A model generated the notes under the pieces. That model ran no database searches, was not told the origin of the DNA, and was given only the letters and a program-made list of their open reading frames with translations. A stretch of DNA of 29,196 bases from DAOQTX01 sp035340715 (GTDB lineage: Bacteria; Bacteroidota; Bacteroidia; AKYH767-A; OLB10), in contig DAOQTX010000037.1 of the NCBI GenBank assembly GCA_035340715.1, positions 1-29,196 on the forward strand, given 5' to 3'. This document shows, piece after piece, positions 5,860-15,014 of the stretch. Positions within the stretch are counted from its first letter, which is position 1; the number at the start of each line of letters is the position of its first letter. The translations under genes and the position numbers were made by a program.

Positions 5860-8727
5860 ATGCCTGTTAAAGACATTTCGACTCTTAGTCCAAAAGAATA
5901 TATCATCATTAAAGGAGCTGCGGTACACAATTTAAAAAAAGTGGATGTAGCCATTCCCCGTAATAAAATGGTAGTCATCACCGGACTATCTGGTTCGGGA
6001 AAATCTTCGCTTGCTTTCGACACGCTGTATGCCGAAGGGCAAAGAAGGTATGTAGAAAGTCTCTCGAGTTATGCCCGTCAGTTTATGGTTCGGATGGAAA
6101 AACCGGAAGTAGATTATATCCTTGGTATTTCACCCGCCATTGCCATTGAACAAAAAGTCAACTCACGTAATCCAAGATCGACTGTAGGTACGACTACTGA
6201 GATTTATGATTATCTGAAATTATTATTTGCCCGCATTGGAAAAACCATTTCACCCATTAGCGGACAAGAAGTAAAAGAACACAGCGCGGAAGATGTATAT
6301 CAATACATTGTCAATTTAAAAGATCAAAGCACCTTTTTAATTTGTTGCCCTGTTCAATACCACGAAGACGTTAGCGCCCTTTTAGAATCCTTGCAAGTAA
6401 AAGGATTCAGTCGTGTACAATTCAGAAATCGGATATTAAGAATTACTGAAGCCATTGATGAAATAAAAAGCAATGCCCCGAAATTCAACAAACAAAAAGT
6501 AGGCCTCGAACCCCTGCTGCTGATCATTGATCGTTTAAGCAAAGACGATAAAGAATTGAACGATGAAGAGAGTGAATTCAAATCGAGATGCTACGACAGT
6601 ATTTCTACCGCCTTTGCCGAGGGGAATGGCAGCTGCATTATTCAAACCGATGCAAATGAACAAATGGAATTCAGCAATCGCTTTGAATTGGATGGAATGG
6701 ATTTTCAAATACCGGACGTCAACTTTTTCAGTTTTAACAATCCAATAGGCGCTTGTAAAAGATGTGAAGGATTTGGTACCATCATTGGCATTGACCCCGA
6801 CCTGGTGGTGCCTGATAAAAGTTTATCGGTTTATGAAAGTGCCATTGTGTGTTGGCGAGGCGAAAAGATGAGTGAATGGAAAGATCAGTTTTTAAAACAT
6901 GCTTATAAATTTGATTTTCCCATACATAAACCGTTTTACGAGTTAACCGAATTTCATAAAGAACTGCTGTGGAAAGGCAATGAATTTTTCAGAGGGCTCG
7001 ATGATTTTTTTAAACATTTAGAAGAACAGAGTTACAAGATTCAGTACCGGGTAATGCTTTCGCGCTATAGAGGAAAAACCCTTTGTCCGGAATGTAAAGG
7101 CAGCCGCTTGCGATCGGATGCCAGCTATGTAAAAATCGACCAACATTCCATTACCGATTTAGTATTGATGCAAGCGAAGCATTGTTTGGAATTTTTTAAG
7201 CATATAAATCTGAATGAGCGTGAAGAAAAAATAGCCGGAAGAATTTTATATGAGATAAAAAATCGACTTCAGTTTCTCAATGATGTGGGCCTTGGTTATT
7301 TAACCCTCAACCGTTTGTCGAATACTTTATCAGGGGGCGAATCGCAAAGAATAAATCTGGCAACTTCATTGGGCACCACACTGGTAGGATCCATGTATAT
7401 ATTGGATGAACCCAGCATTGGCCTGCATCCACGAGACACACAGCGACTGATTGAAGTGTTGCGGGCGCTCAATCGTGCAGGCAATACGGTTATTGTGGTA
7501 GAGCATGACGAAGACATTATGAAATCGGCCGATGAATTAATCGACATTGGTCCTGAAGCCGGCTATCACGGTGGCACTATTGTGTACCAAGGCACCTATG
7601 AGCACTTGCTGAATTCAGAAAATGATTCCTATACACTCAAGTACTTGAGCGGAAGAGTGGAAATTGCCATTCCAAAAAAGAGAAGAAAAGTTGCCAAGCA
7701 AATTTCTTTTAAAGGCTGCCGCGAAAACAATTTGAAAAATATTGATGTAAATATTCCTTTGAATATGTTGTGTGTTGTAACCGGTGTGAGTGGTTCAGGA
7801 AAAACATCTTTAGTAAAGCGCATAGTATATCCTGCCATTAAGAAATTGAAAGAGGGATATATTGAAAGCAGTGGAATGTATGATCAGATGGCCGGAGAAT
7901 ATCAAGACATTAGCTCGGTAGAAATGGTGGATCAAAATCCGATTGGCTCAAGCTCGCGATCGAATCCGGTAACCTATGTAAAAGCGTTTGATGAGATTAG
8001 AAATTTATTTGCCGATTTGCCTTTTGCAAAAAAGAGCGGGTTCAAAGCATCGCATTTTTCATTCAATGTTAGTGGTGGTCGTTGCGAAGCCTGTCAAGGT
8101 GATGGATATGTTACCATTGAAATGCAGTTTATGGCCGATCTTCATTTAAAATGCGAAGTGTGTGATGGAAAAAGATTCAGACCGGAAGTTTTGGCCATCA
8201 AGTACAAAGAAAAAAGTATTGATGAGGTATTAAATTTTACGGTAGAAGAAGCGCTTGATTTTTTTAACGATCAGACCTTATCTAAAAATCAAAGCTATCA
8301 TAAAAAAATAACGGCTCGCTTGCAACCATTGAAAGATGTAGGCTTGGGTTATATCAAATTGGGGCAATCGGCCAACACCCTTAGTGGTGGTGAAGCACAA
8401 AGAGTAAAACTTGCGCTATTTTTAAGTAAAGGTTCCGATGCCGGAAACCGTTTATTTATTTTTGACGAACCCAGTACCGGTTTGCATTTTCATGATATCA
8501 AAAAACTGTTAAAGTCACTTAACATGTTAATCAATAACGGAAATAGTGTTTTGGTTATAGAACACCATCCAGATATTATTAAATCGGCCGATTGGGTAAT
8601 TGATCTTGGCCCGGAGGGAGGAGATGAAGGTGGCGAGGTTGTATTTGAAGGAACACCTGAAGATTTAGTAAAATGTGAGCGCTCCTATACCGGAAAACAT
8701 CTGATTGAAAAGTTGCCTGGTTCATAA
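5860..8727 (+). CDS. uvrA: Excinuclease ABC subunit A
   Basis: A 955-residue damage-sensing ATPase of nucleotide excision repair that dimerises and loads UvrB. There are two ABC modules. Module I has Walker A GLSGSGKS (42-49), signature LSGGESQR (490-497) and a Walker B region YILDEPSIGLHPRD. Module II has Walker A GVSGSGKT (642-649), signature LSGGEAQR (841-848) and FIFDEPSTGLHFHD. The module II zinc finger is complete: C742-x2-C745-x19-C765-x2-C768. Another C-x2-C pair lies at 299/302 and one at 409/412. The C-x2-C pair that normally precedes FSFNNPIGACKRC is absent, replaced by FELDGMDF. From memory this is common in Bacteroidota UvrA. Length and order of parts are otherwise normal. The start ATG follows 162 nt after rplS and its terminator. 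Confidence 0.97.
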   Translation: MPVKDISTLSPKEYIIIKGAAVHNLKKVDVAIPRNKMVVITGLSGSGKSSLAFDTLYAEGQRRYVESLSSYARQFMVRMEKPEVDYILGISPAIAIEQKVNSRNPRSTVGTTTEIYDYLKLLFARIGKTISPISGQEVKEHSAEDVYQYIVNLKDQSTFLICCPVQYHEDVSALLESLQVKGFSRVQFRNRILRITEAIDEIKSNAPKFNKQKVGLEPLLLIIDRLSKDDKELNDEESEFKSRCYDSISTAFAEGNGSCIIQTDANEQMEFSNRFELDGMDFQIPDVNFFSFNNPIGACKRCEGFGTIIGIDPDLVVPDKSLSVYESAIVCWRGEKMSEWKDQFLKHAYKFDFPIHKPFYELTEFHKELLWKGNEFFRGLDDFFKHLEEQSYKIQYRVMLSRYRGKTLCPECKGSRLRSDASYVKIDQHSITDLVLMQAKHCLEFFKHINLNEREEKIAGRILYEIKNRLQFLNDVGLGYLTLNRLSNTLSGGESQRINLATSLGTTLVGSMYILDEPSIGLHPRDTQRLIEVLRALNRAGNTVIVVEHDEDIMKSADELIDIGPEAGYHGGTIVYQGTYEHLLNSENDSYTLKYLSGRVEIAIPKKRRKVAKQISFKGCRENNLKNIDVNIPLNMLCVVTGVSGSGKTSLVKRIVYPAIKKLKEGYIESSGMYDQMAGEYQDISSVEMVDQNPIGSSSRSNPVTYVKAFDEIRNLFADLPFAKKSGFKASHFSFNVSGGRCEACQGDGYVTIEMQFMADLHLKCEVCDGKRFRPEVLAIKYKEKSIDEVLNFTVEEALDFFNDQTLSKNQSYHKKITARLQPLKDVGLGYIKLGQSANTLSGGEAQRVKLALFLSKGSDAGNRLFIFDEPSTGLHFHDIKKLLKSLNMLINNGNSVLVIEHHPDIIKSADWVIDLGPEGGDEGGEVVFEGTPEDLVKCERSYTGKHLIEKLPGS

Positions 8728-8766
8728 CTTTATAGCAGCAATCTGATTCCTACGCTAAAAAGAACT

Positions 8767-8774
8767 TACATTTG
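8767..8774 (+). promoter_or_regulatory. Probable -7 box for the small membrane protein gene
   Basis: TACATTTG matches TAnnTTTG exactly and lies 47 nt before the ATG at 8822. No good TTTG was found 19-21 nt upstream (TCTG at 8742-8745 is the closest), so this is a half-supported promoter. Confidence 0.4.
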
Positions 8775-8821
8775 AGTTAGGCATAAAGCCTTGACCTATT
8801 CTAACCTAAACTCAAAATTTT

Positions 8822-9232
8822 ATGAAAAACAAAAAAACAATTTTAGCCGGTATTGTTGGAGGTGTTACTTTGTTCTTATTGGGATGGTTGTTTTATGGAA
8901 TCTTATTGGCTGGATTTATGGCTGATAATGGCCCTGCTTTCGATGGGGTGTACCAAGATCCTCCACACATGTTACCCTTATTTTTAGGGAATCTTTTCTT
9001 CGGATTTTTTATTGCATGTATGCTCGGAGAATGGGATTCGGTAACTGAAATTGGCGCTGCAGCAAAACGTATGTTTATTGCAGGTCTCTTAATCGGATTG
9101 GGTTTTGATTTGATTATGATGGGCACTACTAACCTAATGACCCCTTTAACCCTTATAGTCGATGTAATTACTTTCAGTGTGATGCTTGCAGTGACAGGAA
9201 TGGCTGAAGTAATGTTGCTTCGGAAAGGATAA
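8822..9232 (+). CDS. Small membrane protein of unknown function
   Basis: A 136-residue protein with four likely membrane helices: residues about 8-30 (ILAGIVGGVTLFLLGWLFYG), 50-68, 83-100 and 106-131. A short polar loop DGVYQDPPHM precedes helix two and an acidic EWDSVTE precedes helix three. There is no cleavable signal peptide or catalytic motif. It resembles small uncharacterised Bacteroidota integral membrane proteins, but I do not recognise the family with certainty. The gene is monocistronic: it has its own -7 box upstream and a strong terminator 21 nt after the stop codon. Confidence 0.75.
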   Translation: MKNKKTILAGIVGGVTLFLLGWLFYGILLAGFMADNGPAFDGVYQDPPHMLPLFLGNLFFGFFIACMLGEWDSVTEIGAAAKRMFIAGLLIGLGFDLIMMGTTNLMTPLTLIVDVITFSVMLAVTGMAEVMLLRKG

Positions 9233-9253
9233 ATATTTTCTACAAAATGTAAT

Positions 9254-9283
9254 AGGTCTTGTTATCACAAGACCTCTTTTTAT
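9254..9283 (+). terminator. Rho-independent terminator
   Basis: A perfect 8-bp stem AGGTCTTG (9254-9261) / CAAGACCT (9268-9275), with loop TTATCA, followed by C and then TTTTTTT up to 9283? The T run is interrupted only after 9281. It closes the membrane-protein gene. Confidence 0.85.
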
Positions 9284-9328
9284 TTCTACCAATTTGAGTG
9301 TTTTTTAGGGTAAAAATTGACTTTGATT

Positions 9329-9361
9329 TTTGGTTTTTTTTATAAAAAACTTCTACATTTA
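9329..9361 (+). promoter_or_regulatory. Probable promoter of the giant secreted-protein gene
   Basis: TTTG at 9329-9332, 21 nt, then TACATTTA at 9354-9361, one base off TAnnTTTG. This leaves a leader of about 70 nt before the ATG at 9436. The region is T-rich, so chance matches are more likely here. Confidence 0.4.
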
Positions 9362-9435
9362 CCATCTTACCATGCAACCTTTTGCAGGTTTCAATTGTCA
9401 TTAATATTGAATATACCAATAACCAAAAACCATTT

Positions 9436-12400
9436 ATGAAAAGAGTTCTACTTTTTATTGCTCTAGTATTTGCGTTTACTACAGCAACTCAGGCACAGAA
9501 TTGTGTAATTTCTGAAGATTTTGAAATTCCGGATAGTGTGGGAACCAGCGGATTCCCGGGATGGAATGTTAACCCATTTTATCAGGTTAGCGGAACCTCA
9601 AGCGTTTTCGCTACGGTAGATGTAGATACGCAAGACCTGTTTACTTTTCCATTCAGTACGGTTGGTAATACCTTTGTTTTATTAGAATTCTGGCACATTG
9701 CAAAAATCGAGTTTTTTGATCGAGCCATCATAGAATACTCTACAGATGGTGGTATCAGTTGGACTAAAATTGACACGACCAATTCGACCTATTTAACTCC
9801 AATGCCTAATGCAAGTGGCACATGGGATGCTTTTGGATCTTTTATGTCTCCATCATATGGAGCTTGGGATCCGGCTAATCCAACCAATGTAACCAATGCG
9901 ATGTGGCAAAAAGAAACTTTTGATCTCTCTGGTATATTGGCCAACCAACCCAATGCCGCCATTCGTTTCAGACTTTATGATAGTAATGGTAATGGTAACT
10001 TTGGTTATTACGGTTGGTTGCTTGAAGACCTTTGTGTTTTAGCAGCGCCTTGCGAGCTCACCCCTCCTACTCTTACCCAGTTGGCTCCATTTCTAAATGG
10101 TGCTGTTTACAATTTAGGACCTTATACTATTAATTTAGAAGCTACTGATGCTTCCGGTATAGATACCGTTACGATGACCTATACCATCAATGGAGGTGCA
10201 CCAATAACTATTGGTATGAGCACCGCAGGTGGAAATATTTATACTGCCCAAATTCCGATGGTGAACGATAGCGATGTGGTTTGCTACTCATTCTTTGCAC
10301 AAGATGCCGCATCTGGTTGTAACAACTCAGCTATTCTTCCTTCGAACGGATCAAGTATTTGTTTCCAAGCCAACGCTGGAATTACTTTCCCCTTCTGTGA
10401 TAATTTTGATATAGATACATTATGGACCGCTGTAAATGTTTCCGGTTCTTCGTGGGAATTAGGTTTGCCTACACAAGCGCCAACCAATACCGTTCATTCA
10501 GCTCCCAGTTGTTGGGATGTGCAATTGGCAGGACAGTATCAGAACAGCACCGAAACCTATCTGTATCTAAATGTTCCCTTAGATTTTACACAACAACAAG
10601 CTTTCAATGCTGAAATTTCTATTTGGGTAAATTATTCAACAGAAAATATTTGGGATGGTGCCCGCATCGATTGGTCGACCGACAGTGTAAACTGGAATGT
10701 ATTAGGTGGAGTTGGACAGGGTACCAATTGGTACAATGCCGCTTCGTTGAATTCGAGTGGTTTACCTGGTTGGACAAATAATTCGAACGGTTGGATACAA
10801 GCATCTGTAGTTGATCCTGCACTAAACGGACAAACCGGAGTGATATTCCGTTATGTATTTACATCTGATGCTTCTGTTCAAGGAAATGGATTTTCAATAG
10901 ATGATTTCTGTATTACCCCTCCACAGCCTGAAGATGCTGGGGTTACTCGTATCAGCGCTCCTGTTGATCAACCTGCTGCCGGTACTTCTTCGCCTGTAAC
11001 CGTTACAGTAAAGAACTTTGGATATTTGCCTTTGACGGCTTTCGATATCGTGTATGATGACGGATCGGGTCCTCAAATTACTCCATGGACCGGTAACTTA
11101 CAACCTGGAGATACAATGGTGGTAAACCTATTACCGAACTATACAGTACCCACTGGTGCAGTCAACTTCTGTGCTTATACTTCATTGGCAACCGATGGAT
11201 TTCATCCTAATGATACCATGTGTAAAACCATTGTGGGTATTCCTACTTTAACGGTTACCTATTGCGATGACTTTGAAAGTGGAAACATAGGTTGGTATTC
11301 TAAACCAAGTACTACTGGAAATACACAATGGCAATTGGGTACTCCTGCATTTGGCGCAACCAACTCTGCTAATTCAGGAAGCAATGCATGGGATATTAAT
11401 TTAACTAGCGCATACGATGTAAATTCAAATGCGGAATTGGTAAGTCCAATATTTGATTTTAGCAACCCATCCACCTTTAACTCAACTATGGAGTTTTGGA
11501 TGAATAGAAACATTCCGGATATTGGAGATGGATTAAAACTGGAATACACGATCAATGGAACTACATGGCAAACATTGGGTATCATCAACGATCCTAATGC
11601 TACGAACTGGTTTAATCAAGCCAACGTTGGCCCTACTCCTGTAAGCCCTGCTTGGAGTGGATCATCTGCCGGATGGAAAAAGAGCAGTTATTTCTTAGCT
11701 TTAATAAACGGTGAGCCATTCGTTCGTTTCCGTTTCCGTTTCAATAGCAATGGCTTTACCAACGGTGATGGGGTTTCAATTGATGACTTTTGTATTAAGA
11801 CTCCGCAACCGGATGATGCAGGAATTACAGCAATAGTAACACCAAACCTTCAAACCGGTGCACAACAACCGTTCAATCCAACCGTAACTTTAAAGAACTT
11901 TGGTACCAATACATTGACCAGTGTTCCAATCACCTATACCGTAAATGGTTTGTCTCCAAAAACATTTAACTGGACCGGAAGTCTTGCCTTCAATGCATCA
12001 ACCAATGTATTGTTGCCCGATACTTCTGTTGCCCCCGATTGTTTATTCTCAATCGAAGCCTATACTGAGTTGGTGGGCGATGGCGACTTGACCAATGATA
12101 CCTCAAGAACAACAGTAACCGGTGTGCCAATTGTTATGCTTAACACACCAGGAGCAGTATGCGATAATTTTGACATTGCTACTCCTTGTTGGATTAGTAT
12201 TCCTTCCCCACAAAACAATTCTGTGTGGCAAATAGGAACTCCTGCTTTTGGGTTAACCAATTCTGCTTTCTCAGCACCAAATGCCTGGGATATCAATTTG
12301 AATACAGGATACGAAGCTAATGCAGAAGCATATTTATATACACCCAAGTACGATATGAGTCTTGCTTCTAATGCAAAACTTTCTTTACAAAGAAATCACA

Positions 12401-14802
12401 ATACTGAACAAAACTGGGATGGAGTAAGAATAGATTACTCTATCAATGGTGGTGCTACCTGGGTGCGATTAGGAAATTTCAATGATCCGAACGGTGTTAA
12501 CTGGTATAATTTGGCCAACTTAAATTCAAGCGGTCAACCCGGTTGGGCAGGAAATTCAAACGGATGGCAATACTCCGAATTCAATATTAATTTATTGAGT
12601 GGAGAGCCCGATGTTCAATTCCGATTTGCTTTCACCTCAGATGCTTCTGTTCATCTGGATGGATTTTCAATAGATGATTTCTGTTTGAAGATTCCATTCC
12701 CTGATGATATTGGCGTACAAAGAATTGTTGTTCCCGGACCTTTTGCTCCGGGTGGAGACACCATTAATCCAGTAGCAAGAGTTAGAAATTACGGTAGTAA
12801 TACGCAAACTACCTATGATGTTTGTTATAGCTTGAACGGAGCTGCACCTTTGTGTACAACCTGGACAGCTATACTGGCACCAAACGATACCGTAGATGTT
12901 CCTTTACCTCAAATGGTTGTTCCGGCAGGTGTATTTAATCTATGTGCCTGGACTCAATTGATTGGAGATGGAGATTTAACCAATGATACTTCATGTGCCG
13001 CTACGGAAGGAATTCCTACCATACTCATTTCATATGCCAATCAATATTGTGCCGACTTTGATTCTTTAGGATCATCGGGTTGGGTTGCTGATCCAGCGGC
13101 CGGACCAACGGTATGGGAATTGGGTACTCCTAACGCTGGCTTAACAAACTCTGCACATAGTGCGCCAAACAGTTGGGATTTGAATCTTAATGGACCATAT
13201 ACTTTAAGTACTATTTGTCATTTGTATTCACCTTTCTTTAAGTTTACCAGTGTGGTAGATGCAAATCTTTCTTTCTGGCAAAACCGAAATCTTCAAAACA
13301 ATAGCGATGGTGTTACATTAGAATACAGTATCAATGGTAATCCTTGGACTCCACTTGGCGTATTAGGTCAACCAAAGTCTGTAAACTGGTACACTCTAGC
13401 TAATCTGTTCCCAGGCAATAAGCCCGTATGGTCAGGACCAAGTGGTGGTTGGATTCAATCTTCAATGGATTCCGTGTTCATCTTTAACAATGCTCTTACT
13501 GTACAATTCAGATATGAATTCACTTCCGATGCCTTTACTGTTTCGGATGGTATGAGTATAGACGATTTCTGTTTGGAAGTTCCTATTCCTTTGAATGCAA
13601 CTCCAACAGTCGTTTCAACTACTAATCCAACTCCTTTGAATTTCCCCGGACCTATTACTTTTAGAGGTTTGGTTAAAAATGGTGGAACCACACCTATTGA
13701 TGAGGTTGATGTAACATTGCAAATTAATGGGGCGTCAATTGTTACCGATCATATCAACTTCCCTACTCCGTTGAATAAAAATACCAGCTATTGGCATACC
13801 TTTAGTATTCCATGGCAGGCATTCCCGGGAGCGCACGATGTTTGTGTGATTACTTCTAACCCGAACATGTCGGTGGATTTAAATCCTTTTGATGATACTA
13901 CATGTGCAGTTATCACTGTGTTTGATTCGGTTACAGTTGCTCCTGGTTTTGGATTCTGTAACGATTTTGAATCAGGCCCACAATGGGTAACAACCAATTC
14001 GGTTACCTATCAAGCAGGCAATAGCTGGCAAGCAGGTACACCGGGTCAATCGGTAATTAATAATGCATTCAGTGGAACCAATGCTTGGATGACAGGATTA
14101 ACTACCAATTATCCAAACCGTGACTCATCTGCACTTTATACTCCTGTGTTTAACATTGATTATGGTAAATGTTATAAGTTAAGCTTTATGCACAATTACT
14201 ATTCTGAATTGTATCAAGATGGTGGAACAGTGGAGTATACTACCGATAACGCACAAACATGGACCGTTATGGGCTTTGGATTAGAACCAAATTGGATGAA
14301 TTCTCTGCACGTTACTGCTTTAGGAGGCATTCCTCCAAGAGCTGGTTGGTCGGGCAATAGTAATGGTTGGCTATCTGCCGATCACTTATACCAACCATGG
14401 GTAACAGGTCAGGTTATTTTCCGATTCCGTTTTGCTTCGGATAATAGCTTCGGATTGGAAGGCTGGGCAATTGATGATGTTTGCTTTGAAGAAGTAACTA
14501 CTCCATGTGTAACCTCGGTTATTGATCCTGAAGCAGATGGACTATTGTTGGGTCAAAATTATCCTAATCCAAGCAATGGATATACGACTATCGAATATTC
14601 GATACCAACTAATGGTCATGTAAGTTTGGAGATCATCGATCTACTTGGACAAACCATTATGACACCATTAAATGAAAATCAAAGTGGCGGAGTTCATAGC
14701 ATTGATCTGAATACAAATCGCTTATCTCCTGGAATTTATTTCTATGTGTTGCGATTCAACAAAGACAACTCAATTATGCGTAAAATGGTTATTACGGAAT
14801 AA
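9436..14802 (+). CDS. Giant secreted protein with six MAM-like modules and a T9SS type A sorting domain
   Basis: A 1788-residue protein starting at ATG 9436, which opens a signal peptide MKRVLLFIALVFAFTTATQAQ. An in-frame ATG at 9382 would add 18 polar residues in front and was rejected. Six jelly-roll, MAM-like modules follow, at residues about 22-200, 321-494, 609-788, 909-1084, 1204-1381 and 1507-1685. Modules 2-6 start with C-[DNA]-[DN]-F-[DE], modules 2-5 end with SIDDFC (module 6: AIDDVC), and each contains 'W..G', a 'DG...eYs.dg..W..lG' strand and an 'fRf.f.sd' strand. Between them are ~115-residue CARDB/Ig-like linkers beginning 'DDAGVTRI..P' and ending 'NDT......G.P'. Residues ~1700-1788 (QNYPNPSNGYTTIEY ... 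IIDLLGQTIM ... LSPGIYFYVL) are the sorting domain. No protease or glycosidase motif is seen. It is likely a long extracellular adhesin- or carbohydrate-binding-type protein; that role is inferred. Confidence 0.9.
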   Translation: MKRVLLFIALVFAFTTATQAQNCVISEDFEIPDSVGTSGFPGWNVNPFYQVSGTSSVFATVDVDTQDLFTFPFSTVGNTFVLLEFWHIAKIEFFDRAIIEYSTDGGISWTKIDTTNSTYLTPMPNASGTWDAFGSFMSPSYGAWDPANPTNVTNAMWQKETFDLSGILANQPNAAIRFRLYDSNGNGNFGYYGWLLEDLCVLAAPCELTPPTLTQLAPFLNGAVYNLGPYTINLEATDASGIDTVTMTYTINGGAPITIGMSTAGGNIYTAQIPMVNDSDVVCYSFFAQDAASGCNNSAILPSNGSSICFQANAGITFPFCDNFDIDTLWTAVNVSGSSWELGLPTQAPTNTVHSAPSCWDVQLAGQYQNSTETYLYLNVPLDFTQQQAFNAEISIWVNYSTENIWDGARIDWSTDSVNWNVLGGVGQGTNWYNAASLNSSGLPGWTNNSNGWIQASVVDPALNGQTGVIFRYVFTSDASVQGNGFSIDDFCITPPQPEDAGVTRISAPVDQPAAGTSSPVTVTVKNFGYLPLTAFDIVYDDGSGPQITPWTGNLQPGDTMVVNLLPNYTVPTGAVNFCAYTSLATDGFHPNDTMCKTIVGIPTLTVTYCDDFESGNIGWYSKPSTTGNTQWQLGTPAFGATNSANSGSNAWDINLTSAYDVNSNAELVSPIFDFSNPSTFNSTMEFWMNRNIPDIGDGLKLEYTINGTTWQTLGIINDPNATNWFNQANVGPTPVSPAWSGSSAGWKKSSYFLALINGEPFVRFRFRFNSNGFTNGDGVSIDDFCIKTPQPDDAGITAIVTPNLQTGAQQPFNPTVTLKNFGTNTLTSVPITYTVNGLSPKTFNWTGSLAFNASTNVLLPDTSVAPDCLFSIEAYTELVGDGDLTNDTSRTTVTGVPIVMLNTPGAVCDNFDIATPCWISIPSPQNNSVWQIGTPAFGLTNSAFSAPNAWDINLNTGYEANAEAYLYTPKYDMSLASNAKLSLQRNHNTEQNWDGVRIDYSINGGATWVRLGNFNDPNGVNWYNLANLNSSGQPGWAGNSNGWQYSEFNINLLSGEPDVQFRFAFTSDASVHLDGFSIDDFCLKIPFPDDIGVQRIVVPGPFAPGGDTINPVARVRNYGSNTQTTYDVCYSLNGAAPLCTTWTAILAPNDTVDVPLPQMVVPAGVFNLCAWTQLIGDGDLTNDTSCAATEGIPTILISYANQYCADFDSLGSSGWVADPAAGPTVWELGTPNAGLTNSAHSAPNSWDLNLNGPYTLSTICHLYSPFFKFTSVVDANLSFWQNRNLQNNSDGVTLEYSINGNPWTPLGVLGQPKSVNWYTLANLFPGNKPVWSGPSGGWIQSSMDSVFIFNNALTVQFRYEFTSDAFTVSDGMSIDDFCLEVPIPLNATPTVVSTTNPTPLNFPGPITFRGLVKNGGTTPIDEVDVTLQINGASIVTDHINFPTPLNKNTSYWHTFSIPWQAFPGAHDVCVITSNPNMSVDLNPFDDTTCAVITVFDSVTVAPGFGFCNDFESGPQWVTTNSVTYQAGNSWQAGTPGQSVINNAFSGTNAWMTGLTTNYPNRDSSALYTPVFNIDYGKCYKLSFMHNYYSELYQDGGTVEYTTDNAQTWTVMGFGLEPNWMNSLHVTALGGIPPRAGWSGNSNGWLSADHLYQPWVTGQVIFRFRFASDNSFGLEGWAIDDVCFEEVTTPCVTSVIDPEADGLLLGQNYPNPSNGYTTIEYSIPTNGHVSLEIIDLLGQTIMTPLNENQSGGVHSIDLNTNRLSPGIYFYVLRFNKDNSIMRKMVITE

Positions 14803-14819
14803 TTATTGAGTATATTCGG

Positions 14820-14851
14820 AAAAGAGCTCTCCTCGGAGGGCTCTTTTTTTT
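14820..14851 (+). terminator. Rho-independent terminator of the giant secreted-protein gene
   Basis: Stem agagctctc / gagggctct (14823-14831 with 14836-14844, one G-T pair) followed by eight T's (14844-14851). It lies 20 nt after the stop codon and faces the tRNA terminator on the other strand. Confidence 0.85.
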
Positions 14852-14855
14852 GCAC

Positions 14856-14881
14856 AAAAAAAACCCGCAAATCCTGCGGGT
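14856..14881 (-). terminator. Rho-independent terminator of tRNA-Ala (minus strand)
   Basis: A perfect 7-bp stem ACCCGCA (14863-14869) / TGCGGGT (14875-14881). On the minus strand it is followed by eight T's (14863 down to 14856). It begins 8 nt beyond the 3' end of the tRNA. Confidence 0.8.
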
Positions 14882-14889
14882 AAATTTTG

Positions 14890-14963
14890 TGGAGATAAGG
14901 GGACTCGAACCCCTGACCCCTAGCATGCCATGCTAGTGCTCTAGCCAACTGAGCTACATCCCC
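14890..14963 (-). tRNA. tRNA-Ala, anticodon GGC
   Basis: On the minus strand the sequence folds as a full cloverleaf. The acceptor is GGGGATG / TATCTCC with two G-T pairs and discriminator A. The D arm is GCTC / GAGC, the anticodon stem is CTAGC / GCTAG with loop ATGGCAT, and the T arm is AGGGG TTCGAGT CCCCT. The middle of the anticodon loop is GGC, which reads GCC and GCT alanine codons. The 3' CCA is not encoded (CAA follows the discriminator), so it must be added enzymatically. It lies 51 nt downstream of the DUF4153 gene on the same strand and ends at its own terminator. Confidence 0.95.
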
Positions 14964-15014
14964 AAAAAGCAGTGCAAATAAACAAATAATTGAGCGATTG
15001 AGAAAATATGATCA

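Noticed and set aside
9382..9435. Earlier ATG of the giant secreted protein
   Set aside because: It would put 18 polar residues before a clear signal peptide beginning at 9436.
11259..13997. Several antisense frames of 70-110 codons opposite the giant gene
   Set aside because: They recur at equivalent places in the repeated modules, as expected for shadows of repetitive coding sequence, and have no recognisable product.
9400..14802. Giant protein as a secreted protease (MAM-like modules occur in such enzymes)
   Set aside because: No HExxH, Ser-His-Asp or Cys protease motif, and no catalytic domain between signal peptide and first module.
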